Below, piece by piece: positions 21,295 through 32,367 of a stretch of 64,000 bases of DNA. A program made the position numbers and the translations under genes. The stretch is from positions 380,258,492 to 380,322,491 of the forward strand of contig NC_077228.1 in assembly GCF_027887165.1 (NCBI RefSeq), written 5' to 3'. Numbering within the stretch: the stretch's first letter is position 1; each line of letters opens with the position of its first letter. The notes beneath the pieces were generated by a model. That model worked only from the letters and a program-made list of their open reading frames with translations. It made no database searches and was not told where the DNA came from. The DNA is from Monodelphis domestica (taxonomy: Eukaryota; Chordata; Mammalia; Didelphimorphia; Didelphidae).

Positions 21295-21715
21295 CAGAGA
21301 AGACAGAGGCTCTGGAATCAGTACACTTGGGCTCGAATCCCACTTCTGATGGGTATTACTTGTGTTGCCTTGGGCAATTCATTTAAGTTCCTTGAACCTT
21401 AATTTTTTTCATTTATAAAATAAGGGGATTGAACTTTGTGCAGTCATTTTTTTCAGTTGTATATAACTCTTCCTAACCCAATTTGGGGTTTTCTTAGCAA
21501 AATGGTTTTCCATTTCCTTCTCCAGATCATTTTATAGATGAGGAAATTGAAGCAGACAGGGTTAAATGACTTTATCAGGGTTATACAGCTAGTAAAAGTC
21601 TGAAGCTAAATTTGAACTCAGGAAGATGAGTCTTTCTAACTCTAGACTTGACATTCTATCCACTGCACCACCTAGCTGCCCAGGGATTGGCCTACCTAGT
21701 CTCTAAAATCTCCTA
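21295..21715 (+). mobile_element. THER1-type SINE split by MAR1
   Basis: The left part has 'ggctctggaatcagtacact', 'ttgccttgggcaattcattt' and 'aataaggggattgaac'. The right part, 'gggattggcctacctagtct', lies beyond the MAR1. GGGATTG at both junctions is the target duplication. Confidence 0.75.
21440..21681 (-). mobile_element. MAR1-like SINE
   Basis: Reverse copy from 'cagtcatttttttcagttgt' through 'atttggggttttcttagcaa' and 'tagatgaggaaattgaagca' to 'cactgcaccacctagctgcc'. Confidence 0.92.
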
Positions 21716-21717
21716 GA

Positions 21718-21779
21718 GATCTGGATCTTTGATCCAAAATTTCAGTGGAGGGCTTCTTTGCACTGTTGCTTTAAAAATC
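21718..21779 (+). repeat. Unclassified 60-base repeat, copy 2
   Basis: Second copy of the motif at 18941-18998. It contains the dyad GGATCTTTGATCC at its start. Confidence 0.75.
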
Positions 21780-21929
21780 CTTCACTGTCCTTTATGGAAA
21801 AAAGTCAGTATATTTTTTAATGACTTCTATTACCTGAACAAGCAACAAGATAGATGTAAAGAGTACTTGTAGTCAAGAGAACCAAGATTGAAGGTAAGTT
21901 TTAATAAAATATAATTGAAAAATATTTAA

Positions 21930-22010
21930 CAAAACTGGGCCTTAGCTTCCTCATCTGTGAAATGGGAAGAATAATGCTTTTGCCACCTAATTCCCAACGC
22001 AATCATGAAG
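21930..22010 (+). mobile_element. MIR/THER fragment
   Basis: 'aactgggccttagcttcctc' and 'atctgtgaaatgggaagaat'. Confidence 0.6.
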
Positions 22011-22387
22011 GAAATGCTGAAATGTACTGCATCAAAGCAATCTCTTGGTGGGAAAGTATAATGGTATGTAAAGATGTCAACATTGTTTGGCAGAAATGTT
22101 TTTTAATATACTTTTACTTCAAATGTCTCCCACAAAACATTCACATCTTGCTAGGACACTCATTTAATGCATTATTCATGGGTTGAGAATTTCTGGGGGA
22201 GGGGGTAAAGTTCAGTAACAGGTTGAAAGCATCATAATTTTAAAGTCTATCTCATTGATTTGCACATTGTTTTTTTCTTCGATTATAAATATCCATTTGC
22301 TTCTAGTAGCATGCCTATTCTAAAGTTCACAAAGCTAAACTATTGATTAAAATATAAACCTTTGGAATTGCATTTTAGAAAAATATA

Positions 22388-23150
22388 CAATCATAACTCA
22401 GAGATAATGCAGGTTGGGTTCCAGACCATCGCAATAAAGTGGAAAATCATAATAAAGCAAGTCACATGAAATTTTTTGGTTTCCTAGTGCATATAAAAGT
22501 TATGTTTGCATCATGCTACAGTAGATTAAGTGCTCAGTAGTATTACGTCTAAAAAAATCAACGTACAAGCCTTAGTTAAAAATACTTTATTGCTAAAAAA
22601 ATACTAACCATTATTTGAGCCTTTAGCAAGTCATAATCTTTTTTGCCAGTGGAGGGTCTTGCCTCAGTGTTGATGGCTGCTGATTCATCAGGGTGGTGAT
22701 TGCTGAAGGTTGGGTGGCTGTAGAAGTCAGTAGAAGATTCGGAACACACGACATTTATTGATTTAGTTCATTATCTTATATGAGTGTGGTTTGGGGCCCT
22801 CCCAAAACAATTACAATGTTAACATCAAAAATCACTAATCACAGATCACCGTAAAAGATGCCATAATAATGGAAACGTTTGAAATGTAGCAAGAATTACC
22901 AAAATGTGACACAGAGACTCAATGTGAGCACAGGCTATTAGAAAAATAACTTGTTTCAAACAGGGTTGCAACAAACTTGAATATGTAAATATGTATTTAA
23001 TATATAGGATTTATTTTTATATTTATTATATATTATATAACTATATTATATTTATTTTATTTAGGTGAAATACTATTTAATATATATATTTAAAAAGCAA
23101 ATGTCTGTGAAGTATAATAAAGTGAAGCATAATAAAATAAAATATGCCTG
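22388..23150 (-). mobile_element. Tigger1-like DNA transposon, internally deleted
   Basis: Reverse orientation. The 22388 end reads 'gataatgcaggttgggttcc' and 'cgcaataaagtggaaaatc', then the Tigger1 3' region ('gagggtcttgcctcagtgtt', 'ggctgctgattcatcagggt'). After a junction near 22730 it passes to the Tigger1 5' region ('ttagttcattatcttatatg', 'cacagagactcaatgtgagc', 'cagggttgcaacaaactt') and ends 'gtgaagcataataaaataa...tatgcctg'. TA dinucleotides flank both ends, the Tc1/mariner-pogo target duplication. The DDE transposase gene is missing, and AT-rich DNA has expanded at 22985-23100. Confidence 0.85.
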
Positions 23151-23159
23151 TAATTTAGG

Positions 23160-23313
23160 TTTTTGTTTTTAAACCTTTAACTTCTCTCTTTGAATGGATA
23201 CTAAGTATCTGTTCCAAGGAAGAAGAGCAATAAGGGGGTTAAATGACTTGCCCAGGGTCACACATCTGGGATATGTCTGAGGCCAAAATTGAATCCAGAA
23301 CCTCCTTCATCTG
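23160..23313 (-). mobile_element. SINE1-like SINE, head truncated
   Basis: 'tttttaaacctttaacttct', 'tctgttccaaggaagaagag' and 'gacttgcccagggtcacaca'. It sits directly beside the end of the Tigger element. Confidence 0.85.
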
Positions 23314-23351
23314 TTTTTAAAAGAGAGAGGAAAGATGTACTATTACATTCA

Positions 23352-23576
23352 AAATAATAATAATAGCTAACACTATGTACCAGGTACTGTGCTAAGCATT
23401 AAGAATTTAAACTTCATAGCAACCCTGGAAAGTAAGGACTATAATTACCCCCATTTTATCAATGAAAAAAACTGAGGCACAGATTAAGTAACTTGCCCAT
23501 GATCATACTGTAAGAGTTCAAATTTGAATTCAGGTCTTCTTGATTCCTGGCCCAAGGCTCTATCCACTGCTGTCCA
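23352..23576 (+). mobile_element. MIR CORE-SINE, near full length
   Basis: 'taatagctaacactatgtac', 'caggtactgtgctaagcatt', 'acccccattttatcaatgaa', 'agtaacttgcccatgatcat' and 'caggtcttcttgattcctgg', in MIR order. Confidence 0.85.
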
Positions 23577-23642
23577 AAACTCATTAAAAAAAAAACTCCT
23601 CAAATAAGAAAGTTCTTAAAAAATAACCTCTATTGTTCTGCC

Positions 23643-23830
23643 TTTCAAGATGGTCACCATCAAATTATTTCATGTGTTAGTTACTTCAGTTTCCTTGTAT
23701 TATGGCTCCTGGAACTAAACCAAAAAGTCTCCAAGAAATGACAGTTTTCTATATTTGCCCTATTTAGGAAAGGTCAGGAAAGTCAGCTGACAGAATCCTG
23801 CCCTCGTCTCTAAAGCTAAAGCATTCATAG
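23643..23830 (+). repeat. Local direct duplication, copy 1
   Basis: Matches 25470-25660 in the same order and orientation: TTTCAAGATGGTCAC, TTACTTC, CATGTGTTA, TTTCCTT, AAAGTCAGCTG, and GTCTCTAAAGCTAAAG with CCATAG/TCATAG at the end. Roughly 75-80% identical by eye, with small indels. No known repeat family recognised. Confidence 0.75.
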
Positions 23831-25298
23831 TGGTGGACCATGGGGGTAAGATGGGATGTCGCTGCCACATGTGTTCATTAGCTCAGCTGGCTTGTATTAA
23901 CTCTTTTCTTTGTTACAAGCGGAGGCTCCTTGGGTGGGATGGGACTCCACAGTACAGAAATAACTGTGACATAAAAAAACAAAAGATAGCCATAAAACTT
24001 TAATTAAAAAATGAATTCATTTCATGGAGAGCTCTTAGAGATAAAACAACCACCATGACCACAAAAACAGGTTAAGTATCTTGATTAAACAACCAAGAGA
24101 AATTCTTAGGAGCCCAAATACCCAATGTTTCCTGTGATGTTTGCTGAACTCCAGACATCGTTAGCTTGGCCCATCCTTGGTTTGCCTTAGAAACGATACT
24201 GCAAGGAAAAGTGCATGTACATACATGTGAGTTTGTGGGAGGTGGGTGATTCATGGAATGATGCTCCTATTAACACAAATAGATTACAGCATCGCTCTGA
24301 ATCCAAGACCACGGTGCCCTTTGGCAAATCAGAAGAGTAAGAGTATTGTCTGCATTTGTGGACTGAGAAAATATACAATGTTCATTCCAAAAGGGACATG
24401 AAGCCACATAAGCCTAAGAGGGAAGGGACTCTTGCATCCATTATAAAATGAATGATGGAGAACCATTTCATTTTGCTTTGTTTAGGGAAAAAACAAAACG
24501 AGTTCCCTTCAAATGAGGTAAACTGAAAACTCCCCACTGAGAAAAGAGGGGGTACTTTACAATCACACTGACTTTTCCTTTGGTTTTCCCAGAATTGTTT
24601 CTCCCTCTATACTTTATCAGACATCCGTAGTACATGACACAATGCAAGAGCTTGACTAGAGCAGAAAGGCTATGTAATAAGAGTGTGTAGACTTGGAAGA
24701 CCTGTTTCAAATTTCCAATTTGAAATCTCTCTCCAGCTGTTGTTCTTATTTCAATGCCTGAAAGACTGAACCCTTTCTTGGGGGCAGAAAGCATGCGGGT
24801 GTGTTGTGTCTGGCATTCTAGTAACAGAATATTCAAAATATTTTAAACCCCAAAGAGTCATTCCAAAAGTTAATTCCCAGATGTGTGGAAACGAAAACAT
24901 CCTAAGAGAAGTGTTTGATCCAGAGATACATGCACAGAGCCTAATGGGTAGGAACAAAATAGTGTGTGTTTTTTCCAAAGAATCTTCATACTTTTTTATT
25001 AAAAATGACACTTGACCTTTACCCCTACTGTTATTAGCTCAGTTGCCGGTGTCACAGGTCAGTAGGTAGTAGATGTCATCAAATACAACTTAGAGGAATC
25101 TAGGAGGGGGGTGGAGGGATGTAGAGTAGTAGCCTGGGGCTAGAAAGAAAAAAAGAGTGAAGGTCGGGTCTTAATATTAGTTTCTTTTTACTGAAGTAAC
25201 CTTAGAAAGTAACTCCTCCAAAGGTCATGTCAGGAACCCACACAAATACTTTATTTTTCTCAGAATTAACTGAATCTCTTCATTAGCTTTCATTCATT
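23831..25298. other. Unassigned sequence between the two duplicated segments
   Basis: No gene found. Part of 24645-24790 resembles a THER SINE ('gacttggaagacctgtttca'). Minus-strand frames of 122, 86, 63 and 60 codons at 24072-25011 have no recognisable domain, and the longest overlaps the SINE trace. Confidence 0.4.
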
Positions 25299-25299
25299 C

Positions 25300-25301
<2 letters not shown>

Positions 25302-25366
<65 letters not shown>
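25302..25366. repeat. (GA)n microsatellite
   Basis: An uninterrupted run of about 32 GA units. Confidence 0.97.
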
Positions 25367-25371
<5 letters not shown>

Positions 25372-25469
25372 GAGACATGGAGTTTTCTCTTTCTCTTTTT
25401 TTTTTAAATAACGTTAACTTCTTGAAATCAAATACAAGAAAGGATAGAGCAAAGAATAACAGAACAAGA

Positions 25470-25660
25470 TTTCAAGATGGTCACAACCAAATTACTTCAT
25501 GTGTTACTTCAATTTCCTTATATTGTGATTCTTGGAACTGAACAGAAAATCTGCAAGAGAGTATAGTTTTTGTTTTTTTTTTTTTTATGTGCCGGATTTA
25601 AGAAAGCCTAAGAAAGTCAGCTGTCAGATTTCATAGTCTCTAAAGCTAAAGGATCCATAG
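25470..25660 (+). repeat. Local direct duplication, copy 2
   Basis: Partner of 23643-23830, about 1.83 kb away. It carries an additional T run near 25570-25586. Confidence 0.75.
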
Positions 25661-25989
25661 GAATTTGTTCATGGCTACCATTTCCCTAATTATTTTGTCT
25701 TCATGGGAGGTGGTCCCAACATCCAGGATTCATTTAAAGATTTTTTTTAAATAGATGAAACATCCTATTTCTGTTCAACCCATCCTCTCTCTGACTGTTA
25801 GTTGGGGGAAAGGAGGTAGGGTTGGGAGTAGAGGGGTGGAGCTTTCTGAGCTTAAAAGGTGGCCCTTGTAAAGAAAGTGACCTGAATATGTCTTTCATAA
25901 GATTGAAAGCAGGATGGGAGCCTTACAGAATCACCCCATAATTTTATAGATTAGATAAATGGGTTCATAGGTCCTGTCTTTACCTCTAA

Positions 25990-26335
25990 CCTCAATTATT
26001 AGAATAATGTCTCAAATGGCTCTTCCATTTTTTAGTTTCTCTCTTCTCCAATCCATCCCCCATACAATTGCCAAACTGAGAATCATAGATCTGACTATCT
26101 CATTCCCTTCCTTCAAGATGCATCAGTAGCTAGCTTCTTATTACCTCTAAGATAAAAATCAAATTTCTCTGAAATCTAAAGCCCTTCATATTTGGACTCT
26201 ACCCTATCTTTCCAGACTAATCTAACATTACCTCCTCTTTCACAGTCTACATTACAGCTGAACTGATCTATTTGATGTGCCCTATATAGAACATCCCATA
26301 TGCTTCGCACAGGTCTGGAATGTTTCCCCATATAT
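25990..26335 (+). mobile_element. L2 LINE, C-terminal coding part
   Basis: 'ctccaatccatcccccatac', 'attgccaaactgagaatcat', 'attacctctaagataaaaat', 'aagcccttcatatttggact' and 'gctgaactgatctatttgat' follow the L2 order. Confidence 0.75.
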
Positions 26336-26379
26336 ACCTCTTAAAATATCGAACTATAAATAGTTACACACTATAAATA

Positions 26380-28050
26380 TCCACACATAAATGTGTTTCA
26401 AATAACAAACAATAGGAAAAATGAAAATAAAAACAATCTTAAGGTTTTCCTTCACACCCTGCATGGTGGCAAAGATAAGAAAGACTTCTTATCAGAAATG
26501 ACACAAACTAAGGGGGCCTTGCAGTCCCAGATCTCAAATTATATTACAAAGCAGTGGTCATCAAAACACTTTGGTACTGGCTAAGAGACAGAAAGGAGGA
26601 TCAGTGGAATAGACTTGGGGTAAGTGACCTCAGCAAGACAGTCTATGATAAACCCAAAGATCCCAGCTTTTGGGACAAAAACCCACTATTTGACAAAAAC
26701 TGCTGGGAAAACTGGAAGACAGTGTGGGAAAGATTAGGTTTGGATCAACACCTCACACCCTACACCAAGATAAATTCAAAATGGGTGAATGACTTGAACA
26801 TAAAGAAGGAAACTATAAGTAAATTAGGCAAACACAGAATAGTATACATGTCAGACCTTTGGGAAGGCAAAGATTTTAAAACCAAGCAAGACTTAGAAAG
26901 AGTCACAAAATGTAAAATAAATAACTTTGATTACATCAAATTAAAAAGTTTTTGTACAAACAAAACCAATGTAACCAAAATCAGAAGGGAAGCAACAAAT
27001 TGGGAAACAATCTTCATAACAAAAACCTCTGACAAAGGTTTAATTACTCAAATTTATAAAGAGTTAAATCAATTGTACAAAAAAATCAAGCCATTCTTCA
27101 ATTGATAAATGGGCAAGGGACATGAATAGGCAGTTTTCAGCTAAAGAAATCAAAACTATTAATAAGCACATGAAAAAGTGTTCTAAATCTCTGATAATCA
27201 GAGAGATGCACACCAAAACAACTCTCAGGTATCATCTCACACCTAACAGATTGGCTAACATGACAGCAAAGGAAAGTAATGAATGCTGGAGGGGATGTGG
27301 CATTGCTGGTAGAGTTGTGAATTGATCCAACCATTCTGGAGGGCAATTTGGAACTATGCCCAAAGGGTGATAAAAGACTGTCTGCCCTTTGATCCAGCCA
27401 TAGCACTGCTGGGTTTGTACCCCAAAGAGATAATAAGTAAAAAGACTTGTACAAGAATATTCATAGCTGTGCTCTTTGTGGTGACCAAAAATTGGAAAAC
27501 GAGAGGATGCCCTTCAATTGGGGAATGGCTGAACAAAGTGTGGTATCTTTTAGTGATGGAATACTATTGTGCTGAAAGGAATAATGAACTGGAGGAATTT
27601 CATGGGAACTGGAATGACCTCCAGGAAGTGATGCAGAGCAAAAGGAGCAGAACCAGGAGAACATCTTACACAGAGACTGTGGTACAGTAGAATGTAATGG
27701 ACTTCTCCATTAGTGTCAATGCAATGTCCCTGAACATCCTGCAGGGATCAAGGAGAAAAAAACACTACCCTCAAGCAGAGGACAAATGGTGGGAGTAAAA
27801 GCACCGAGGAAAGGCTACTGACTACAGGGGTGGAAGGGATATGATCAAGGAGAGACTCCGAATGGACACCCTAATATAAATACCAATAACATGGAAATGA
27901 ATTCAGATCGAGGACACATATGATATCCAGAGGAATCACGTATCGCCAATGGGAGGGGTGGTGGGAGGAGGGGCAGGAAAAGAAAATGATCTTTGTTTCT
28001 AATGAATAATGTTTGAAAATGACCAAATAAAATAATGTTTCAAAGGAAAA
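26380..28050 (+). mobile_element. L1 retrotransposon, 5'-truncated: ORF2 3' part and 3' UTR
   Basis: 1.67 kb of L1. The ORF2 C-terminal third runs to 27690. A 3' UTR of about 330 bases follows, containing a G-rich stretch 'gaggggtggtgggaggaggg' (27953-27972) and ending with 'accaaataaaataatgtttc' and an A-rich tail. The 17540 and 32783 insertions are homologous to its 3' UTR. It lacks the endonuclease and the reverse-transcriptase core, so it cannot move. Confidence 0.93.
26393..27690 (+). pseudogene. L1 ORF2 C-terminal remnant, frameshifted
   Basis: Three successive open frames together follow the C-terminal third of L1 ORF2p. The first (26554-27105, 183 codons) has QWNRLG, CWENWKTVWERLGLD, LTPYTKINSKWVNDLN, DYIKLKSFCT and SDKGLITQIYKELNQL. 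The second (27122-27325) has HMKKCSKSLIIREM, RYHLTPNRLA and CWRGCG. The third (27322-27690) has PFDPAIALLGLYPKE, CTRIFIAVLF and VMEYYCAERNNE. The breaks near 27105 and 27325 are a stop and a frame change. CWRGCG is part of the cysteine-rich C-terminal segment of L1 ORF2p. The upstream frame at 26393 is also L1. Confidence 0.9.
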
Positions 28051-28128
28051 AAATTATACTGAGACATTCCTCAATTGATAAGTGGTCAAAAATATGTAAT
28101 AAAAGTTTTTAGAAGAAAAAAAAATGAC

Positions 28129-29000
28129 ACAAACTGAGCTTTGAAGGGAACTAGGGATTGCAGAGGCAGAGGTGAGAAGAGACACAATTCCAGGCAAGGG
28201 ATCAAGCAAAATCAACAAGCATTTATTAAGTACCTACTAAGTACCTGCTCTAGCAGCTAATCTCTCAAGAATACTACTCTTCCTGAGTTCAAATCTGACC
28301 TTAAACATTTACTAGCTGTATGATTCTGGGCAAGTCACTTAGCTCTGCCTCAGTTTCCTCATCTATAAAATGAACTGAAGAAGAAAATAGCAAACTACTG
28401 CAGTATCTTTGCTAAGAAAATCCCAGAATGGGTAACAGAGTCAGACATGACTGAAAAAAAAAGACTAAACAACAACAAAATGTGGCAAATACTTTGGATA
28501 CAAATCCAAGCAATAATATAATCCCTGACCTAAAGGAACTAATATTCTAATGGGGGAAAACAACATGGAAAAGGTTGAAGTAAAAAAGTGAATCTATCAA
28601 GAAGCTTTTAGTGGGATACAGCAGTCTGTAGGGTTGGGGGAATGGCTGTTCTGAGTCCTTCTCCAAAATTTAGGCGATTTAGGCACCCTTTGGAAAGACA
28701 CAGAAGGAGGTGATGGAATGTTGTGTTTGGGTAACAGCAAGTAGTGAAATTTGACTAGAGAGTAGAATTCCATAGCCTGCATAAAGCTGAGTGATATATT
28801 ATCAGTCCAAAAAGAAATCCTGGGGTGATATTAGGAATGAATTTAAATGCCAGTTTTTTTAGTTTATCCTAAAGGTTATGGGGTGCCACTAAGACTTTTT
28901 AAGTAGGAAAATGATATGGATCTGCACTGTAAGGATATCAGTTTGGCAGATTTGTGGAAGTTGGGTTGGAGAAGGAAAAAACTGGATGCTGGGAGATGAA
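28129..29000 (-). mobile_element. L2 LINE fragments, reverse, carrying MAR1
   Basis: A first piece (28129-28205: 'gagctttgaagggaactagg', 'cacaattccaggcaagggat') is followed by a new L2 3' end (28206: 'aatcaacaagcatttattaa'). That piece is interrupted by MAR1 and resumes at 28482 with 'ggatacaaatccaagcaata' and 'aaggaactaatattctaatg', running on to 'ggttatggggtgccactaag' and 'tcagtttggcagatttgtgg'. These are two L2 copies or one rearranged copy. Confidence 0.75.
28252..28481 (+). mobile_element. MAR1-like SINE
   Basis: 'gagttcaaatctgaccttaa', 'gattctgggcaagtcactta', 'gcctcagtttcctcatctat', and RTE-type tail 'agagtcagacatgactgaaa'. Confidence 0.9.
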
Positions 29001-29404
29001 TTAAGTGGATATTGTTAAAAGGCTAAATCAGAGATAATAAGACCCTGGAAAAATGGGTTGTGGTGCAAATAAAGAGAACCTGATGCAAGAAAAGTTGAGG
29101 AGGCATCACAAGGGTTTACAGAGGTCCAAATCTCCCCTCTGAATGTTTCCTGTCTCATCTTCCCCTTATACTGTTGGTTATAGGGTAGCATTCTCCCTTG
29201 CCCAGTCTGGGCTTCCAAACTAGAGGATCACATGGCTATCAGTGGCTTTCCCATTAGCGAATGACAGATTGGATTCCTCAAATGAGATAATATTAATAGT
29301 AGGTTAATTACTTATTATATATTACATAACTATATATTTGGATTATATACTATATTTATGTGAATTATTGAAAATCTATTAGATTCTAATTAATATTCAA
29401 TTAC
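29001..29404. other. Unassigned sequence
   Basis: No repeat recognised. AT-rich from 29285 to 29400. Confidence 0.4.
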
Positions 29405-29520
29405 AAGCTCCTTAAAGGCAAGGTCTGTTTTTTGTCTTGCTTTTGTATCTCCATTGCTTAGTCCAGTCCCGTGTCTGGCACACAATAGGCACTTCATAAA
29501 TTTTATTATTTACTATTATT
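29405..29520 (+). mobile_element. L2 3' end
   Basis: 'caagctccttaaaggcaagg', 'gcttttgtatctccattgct' and 'ctggcacacaataggcactt' form a typical L2 3' terminus. Confidence 0.8.
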
Positions 29521-29810
29521 GATTCATTATTTATTAATTTTTCACCCTTACTCCTCCCCTCCAAAACCTTTCAAAGGCACCCTCTCTAACACTAGTCGCT
29601 TCTTCAATCTCACATACTTCTGATTCAAATCTTGTAGCCAGAATGTGGAATAATTGAGGAACAATCCACAAGCTCTGTATGGATTCCCATGTCAAGAGAT
29701 CTACAGAAAGGTCTCCTAGAGCATCAGGTAGACCATCTGTGGAGGATATAATTAGAGAACCAAGACAAAAACCTCCTAGTATGAGGAGGCATGGATATAA
29801 CAGTCTCTAC

Positions 29811-30020
29811 TGACAGCTGGGTGGCTTAGTGGATTGAGAGGCCCAGAGATGAGAGGTCCTGGGTTCAAATCTGACCTCAGATATTTCCTAGATGTGTGAC
29901 CCTGGGCAAGTCACTTAACCCCTATTGCCTAGCCCTTACCACTCTTCTGCCTTGGAACCAATACACAGTATTCTTTCTAAGAGAAAGGTAAAGGATTTAA
30001 AAAATAAAAAATAAAAACTT
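29811..30020 (+). mobile_element. SINE1-like SINE, full length with pol III boxes
   Basis: A-box-like TGGCTTAGTGG and B-box-like GGTTCAAATC in the head, 'gtgaccctgggcaagtcact', 'cttctgccttggaaccaata', and an AAATA-type tail. One of the best preserved SINEs here. Confidence 0.95.
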
Positions 30021-31185
30021 AAAAATATTTACATCATTGAGACCACAGCTCCCTCAAAGTTAAACACTTTTATGTGTCCAACTGTACAATTTAAAAAAGA
30101 AAATGGAATCTTCTATACAACGTCATGTTGTACATGTGTTTGTACATCCTGGGCTTCCAGCCTGGGTCTTTATACCAACTTTTCCTCATTGGTGGAGAGA
30201 AAAATTATAAAAACTGCTCTGTGCTTGTGGAACTGGCAGAATTGGTGAGAGATTAGGGGAGAATTTTTTTTCTAGATCCAGATTAGATAAAAGACCCACA
30301 AAAGTTCCAGGTTTTCTTCAAGAAGAGAATCCTCCCAGAAAGAGAGAAAGTCTCAGGGAAAAGTCTACCTGTAGAGTGTCTGGCCCCTTCAGCAAGTCCC
30401 TCTCAAATAATTATTGTCTCCACCAATAAGGAGATTCTTATATCAATGTCCAGGCTTGACCTCTGTGTATTCATGTGTTTGCATATATACATTTATATAT
30501 ATATATATACATATATGTGTTTATATATATGTGTGTGTACTCATATATACAAAGCAAAAACAGAAAGGTAAAATGTATTACTCATATAAGTATCAAAAGA
30601 CATGTAACTCATACATTTAGGCAATACACTAGAAGTAATAAAATCTGTTGTCATATGTAGAGTAAAAAGTTTCAAATACACTTTTTTATTTTAGAGCAAC
30701 ACATTAGTATGGTAAAAAAAAGAGAAATGGGCTAGAGGAAAGCACCTTGTAAATGGTAAGTAATCTCTAAATTGAATGGTTATTATTTGTGCATTTTTTT
30801 AAAAAAATGTAGAGCAAATAGCTTTTGATCAAATTGCTAAACCCAAGATGGGCCAGCACACTTTGCCCATTCAATAATTTTTGCTGGCTTTTACAATTTG
30901 TCCTTCTCGTTTGCCTATCTTTATCTCATTAGTAAAATATGATAGCTTTGGATTCAGAGGATTTTAGGATCAGTGGTGATGACCCTGAGACCAGAGGAAG
31001 AAGTAGTATTTTTTAAGGACCTATCTATTTAATTTGTTCAGGCTTTTTAGGAAGGGAACTCTGAAAAAGAAATGGCAGGAAAATTTTCAGTCATTCTTCT
31101 ACTAATATTTATCAGTTTTGTGTTCATAGAGCTCTCACAAAAACAATTATATCGAAGATGTGAAATATAGAGACAAGTACTTATA
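30021..31185. other. Unassigned sequence with a TA/TG tract
   Basis: No gene or transposable element recognised. TATA/TGTG alternation occurs at about 30490-30550, and the two overlapping Tyr/Ile-rich frames there are compositional. Confidence 0.45.
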
Positions 31186-31428
31186 AAGAAGGAAGCAGTC
31201 AGGTAGCTCAGTGGAGAGAGTGCTGGACCTAGAGTCAGGAAGACCTGAGTTCAAATCCATCATCAGACACTTACTAGCTATATGACCCTGACAAGTCATT
31301 TAGGATTGCCTCTGTAAAATGAGCCAGAGAAGGAAATGGCAAACCAATACAGCATATTTGCCATCAAGGGCTGAAATGGGATCATGAAGAGTAAGAAACA
31401 ATTGAAAATGACTGATCAACAACAAACT
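31186..31428 (+). mobile_element. MAR1-like SINE
   Basis: 'aggtagctcagtggagagag', 'gacctgagttcaaatccatc', 'cagagaaggaaatggcaaac' and 'aatgggatcatgaagagtaa'. Confidence 0.92.
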
Positions 31429-31711
31429 TAGAAAGAAATGTTTTAAATGAGTGGAGAAAGAAAAAGTGTGAGATTTGTTCATAGGCACAGATCAAATAAA
31501 CTTAAGAATTGCAAAGTGAGTTCCAGGACATTCTGAAAGGAAATGGAAATGACATCTCCCATCATCTTTGCCCCACTTAAACTCTGTTTTAAAGCTAAAT
31601 TTATTCTAGACATGAGAAGCTTTGTAAGTATTAAGCAAATTCCAGGATCTGGTACTGAGTAAGAAATTAGGGGAACTCAAGAAATCTCCAGTGATAATGA
31701 TGATCATGAAG

Positions 31712-31822
31712 ACTCAACATAGAATCAACAAGCATTTAGGAAGTATCTACCATGTCAGGCATTGTGGTAACAAAAACAAAACTGAAATATTTCTTGCACT
31801 CAAGGAGCTTTCATTCTTTGGC
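31712..31822 (-). mobile_element. L2 3' end, reverse
   Basis: 'atcaacaagcatttaggaag', 'tcaggcattgtggtaacaaa' and 'gcactcaaggagctttcatt'. Confidence 0.75.
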
Positions 31823-31874
31823 ATTCTGATCATGAGCAGTAATCATTACACCTCTTAAGTAATACAAATTTAAT

Positions 31875-32110
31875 AAAAATCAAATTTTTAATTTTTTTCC
31901 AGTATTATGTTGGTACAATTTTTTTCAATAATCATTTTCTGACATTTTACAATCCATGCTGTCTTCTTCTCTCCCATCCCTCTTCCTTCCCCAAGACAGC
32001 AAGTAATATGATAGAGGTTATATGTGATATTATAGAATACGTATTTCTATGTTCATTATGTTGTGAAAGAAGACACAAATCACACTAGAGAAAAACTCAT
32101 GGAGGAAATA
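31875..32110 (-). mobile_element. L1 3' UTR, reverse
   Basis: Complement of the 3' UTR seen at 18.5-19.0 kb: 'tctgacattttacaatccat', 'ttctctcccatccctcttcc', 'agcaagtaatatgatagagg' and 'ttatgttgtgaaagaagaca'. Confidence 0.65.
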
Positions 32111-32228
32111 AAATGAAAAATTTAATTCATGCTCTTAATCTGATGCTCTGTATCACACAGTCTGGTAATCTCATAAACAAAGCAAATAAATGCATAAAAA
32201 CAAGTTACATAAATGATCTTCATATGTT

Positions 32229-32367
32229 GGGGTGTGTAACACTTTTGTGTCTATTTGTATATATATATATATTTGAATTTACAAAAATGGCAATAATTTG
32301 GGTTGTGTAACACTTTTGTGTCTATTTGTGTATATATATATTTGAATTTACAAAAATGGCAATAATT
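32229..32367. repeat. Tandem direct duplication of a 70-base unit
   Basis: Two copies in direct succession (32229-32298 and 32299-32367). Both contain 'gtgtaacacttttgtgtcta', a short TATA run and 'tttgaatttacaaaaatggc'. They differ by one or two substitutions and the number of TA units. Confidence 0.93.

Noticed and set aside
24468-24836. 122-codon minus-strand frame
   Set aside because: Partly overlaps a THER-like SINE trace; no domain, no promoter, no splice context.
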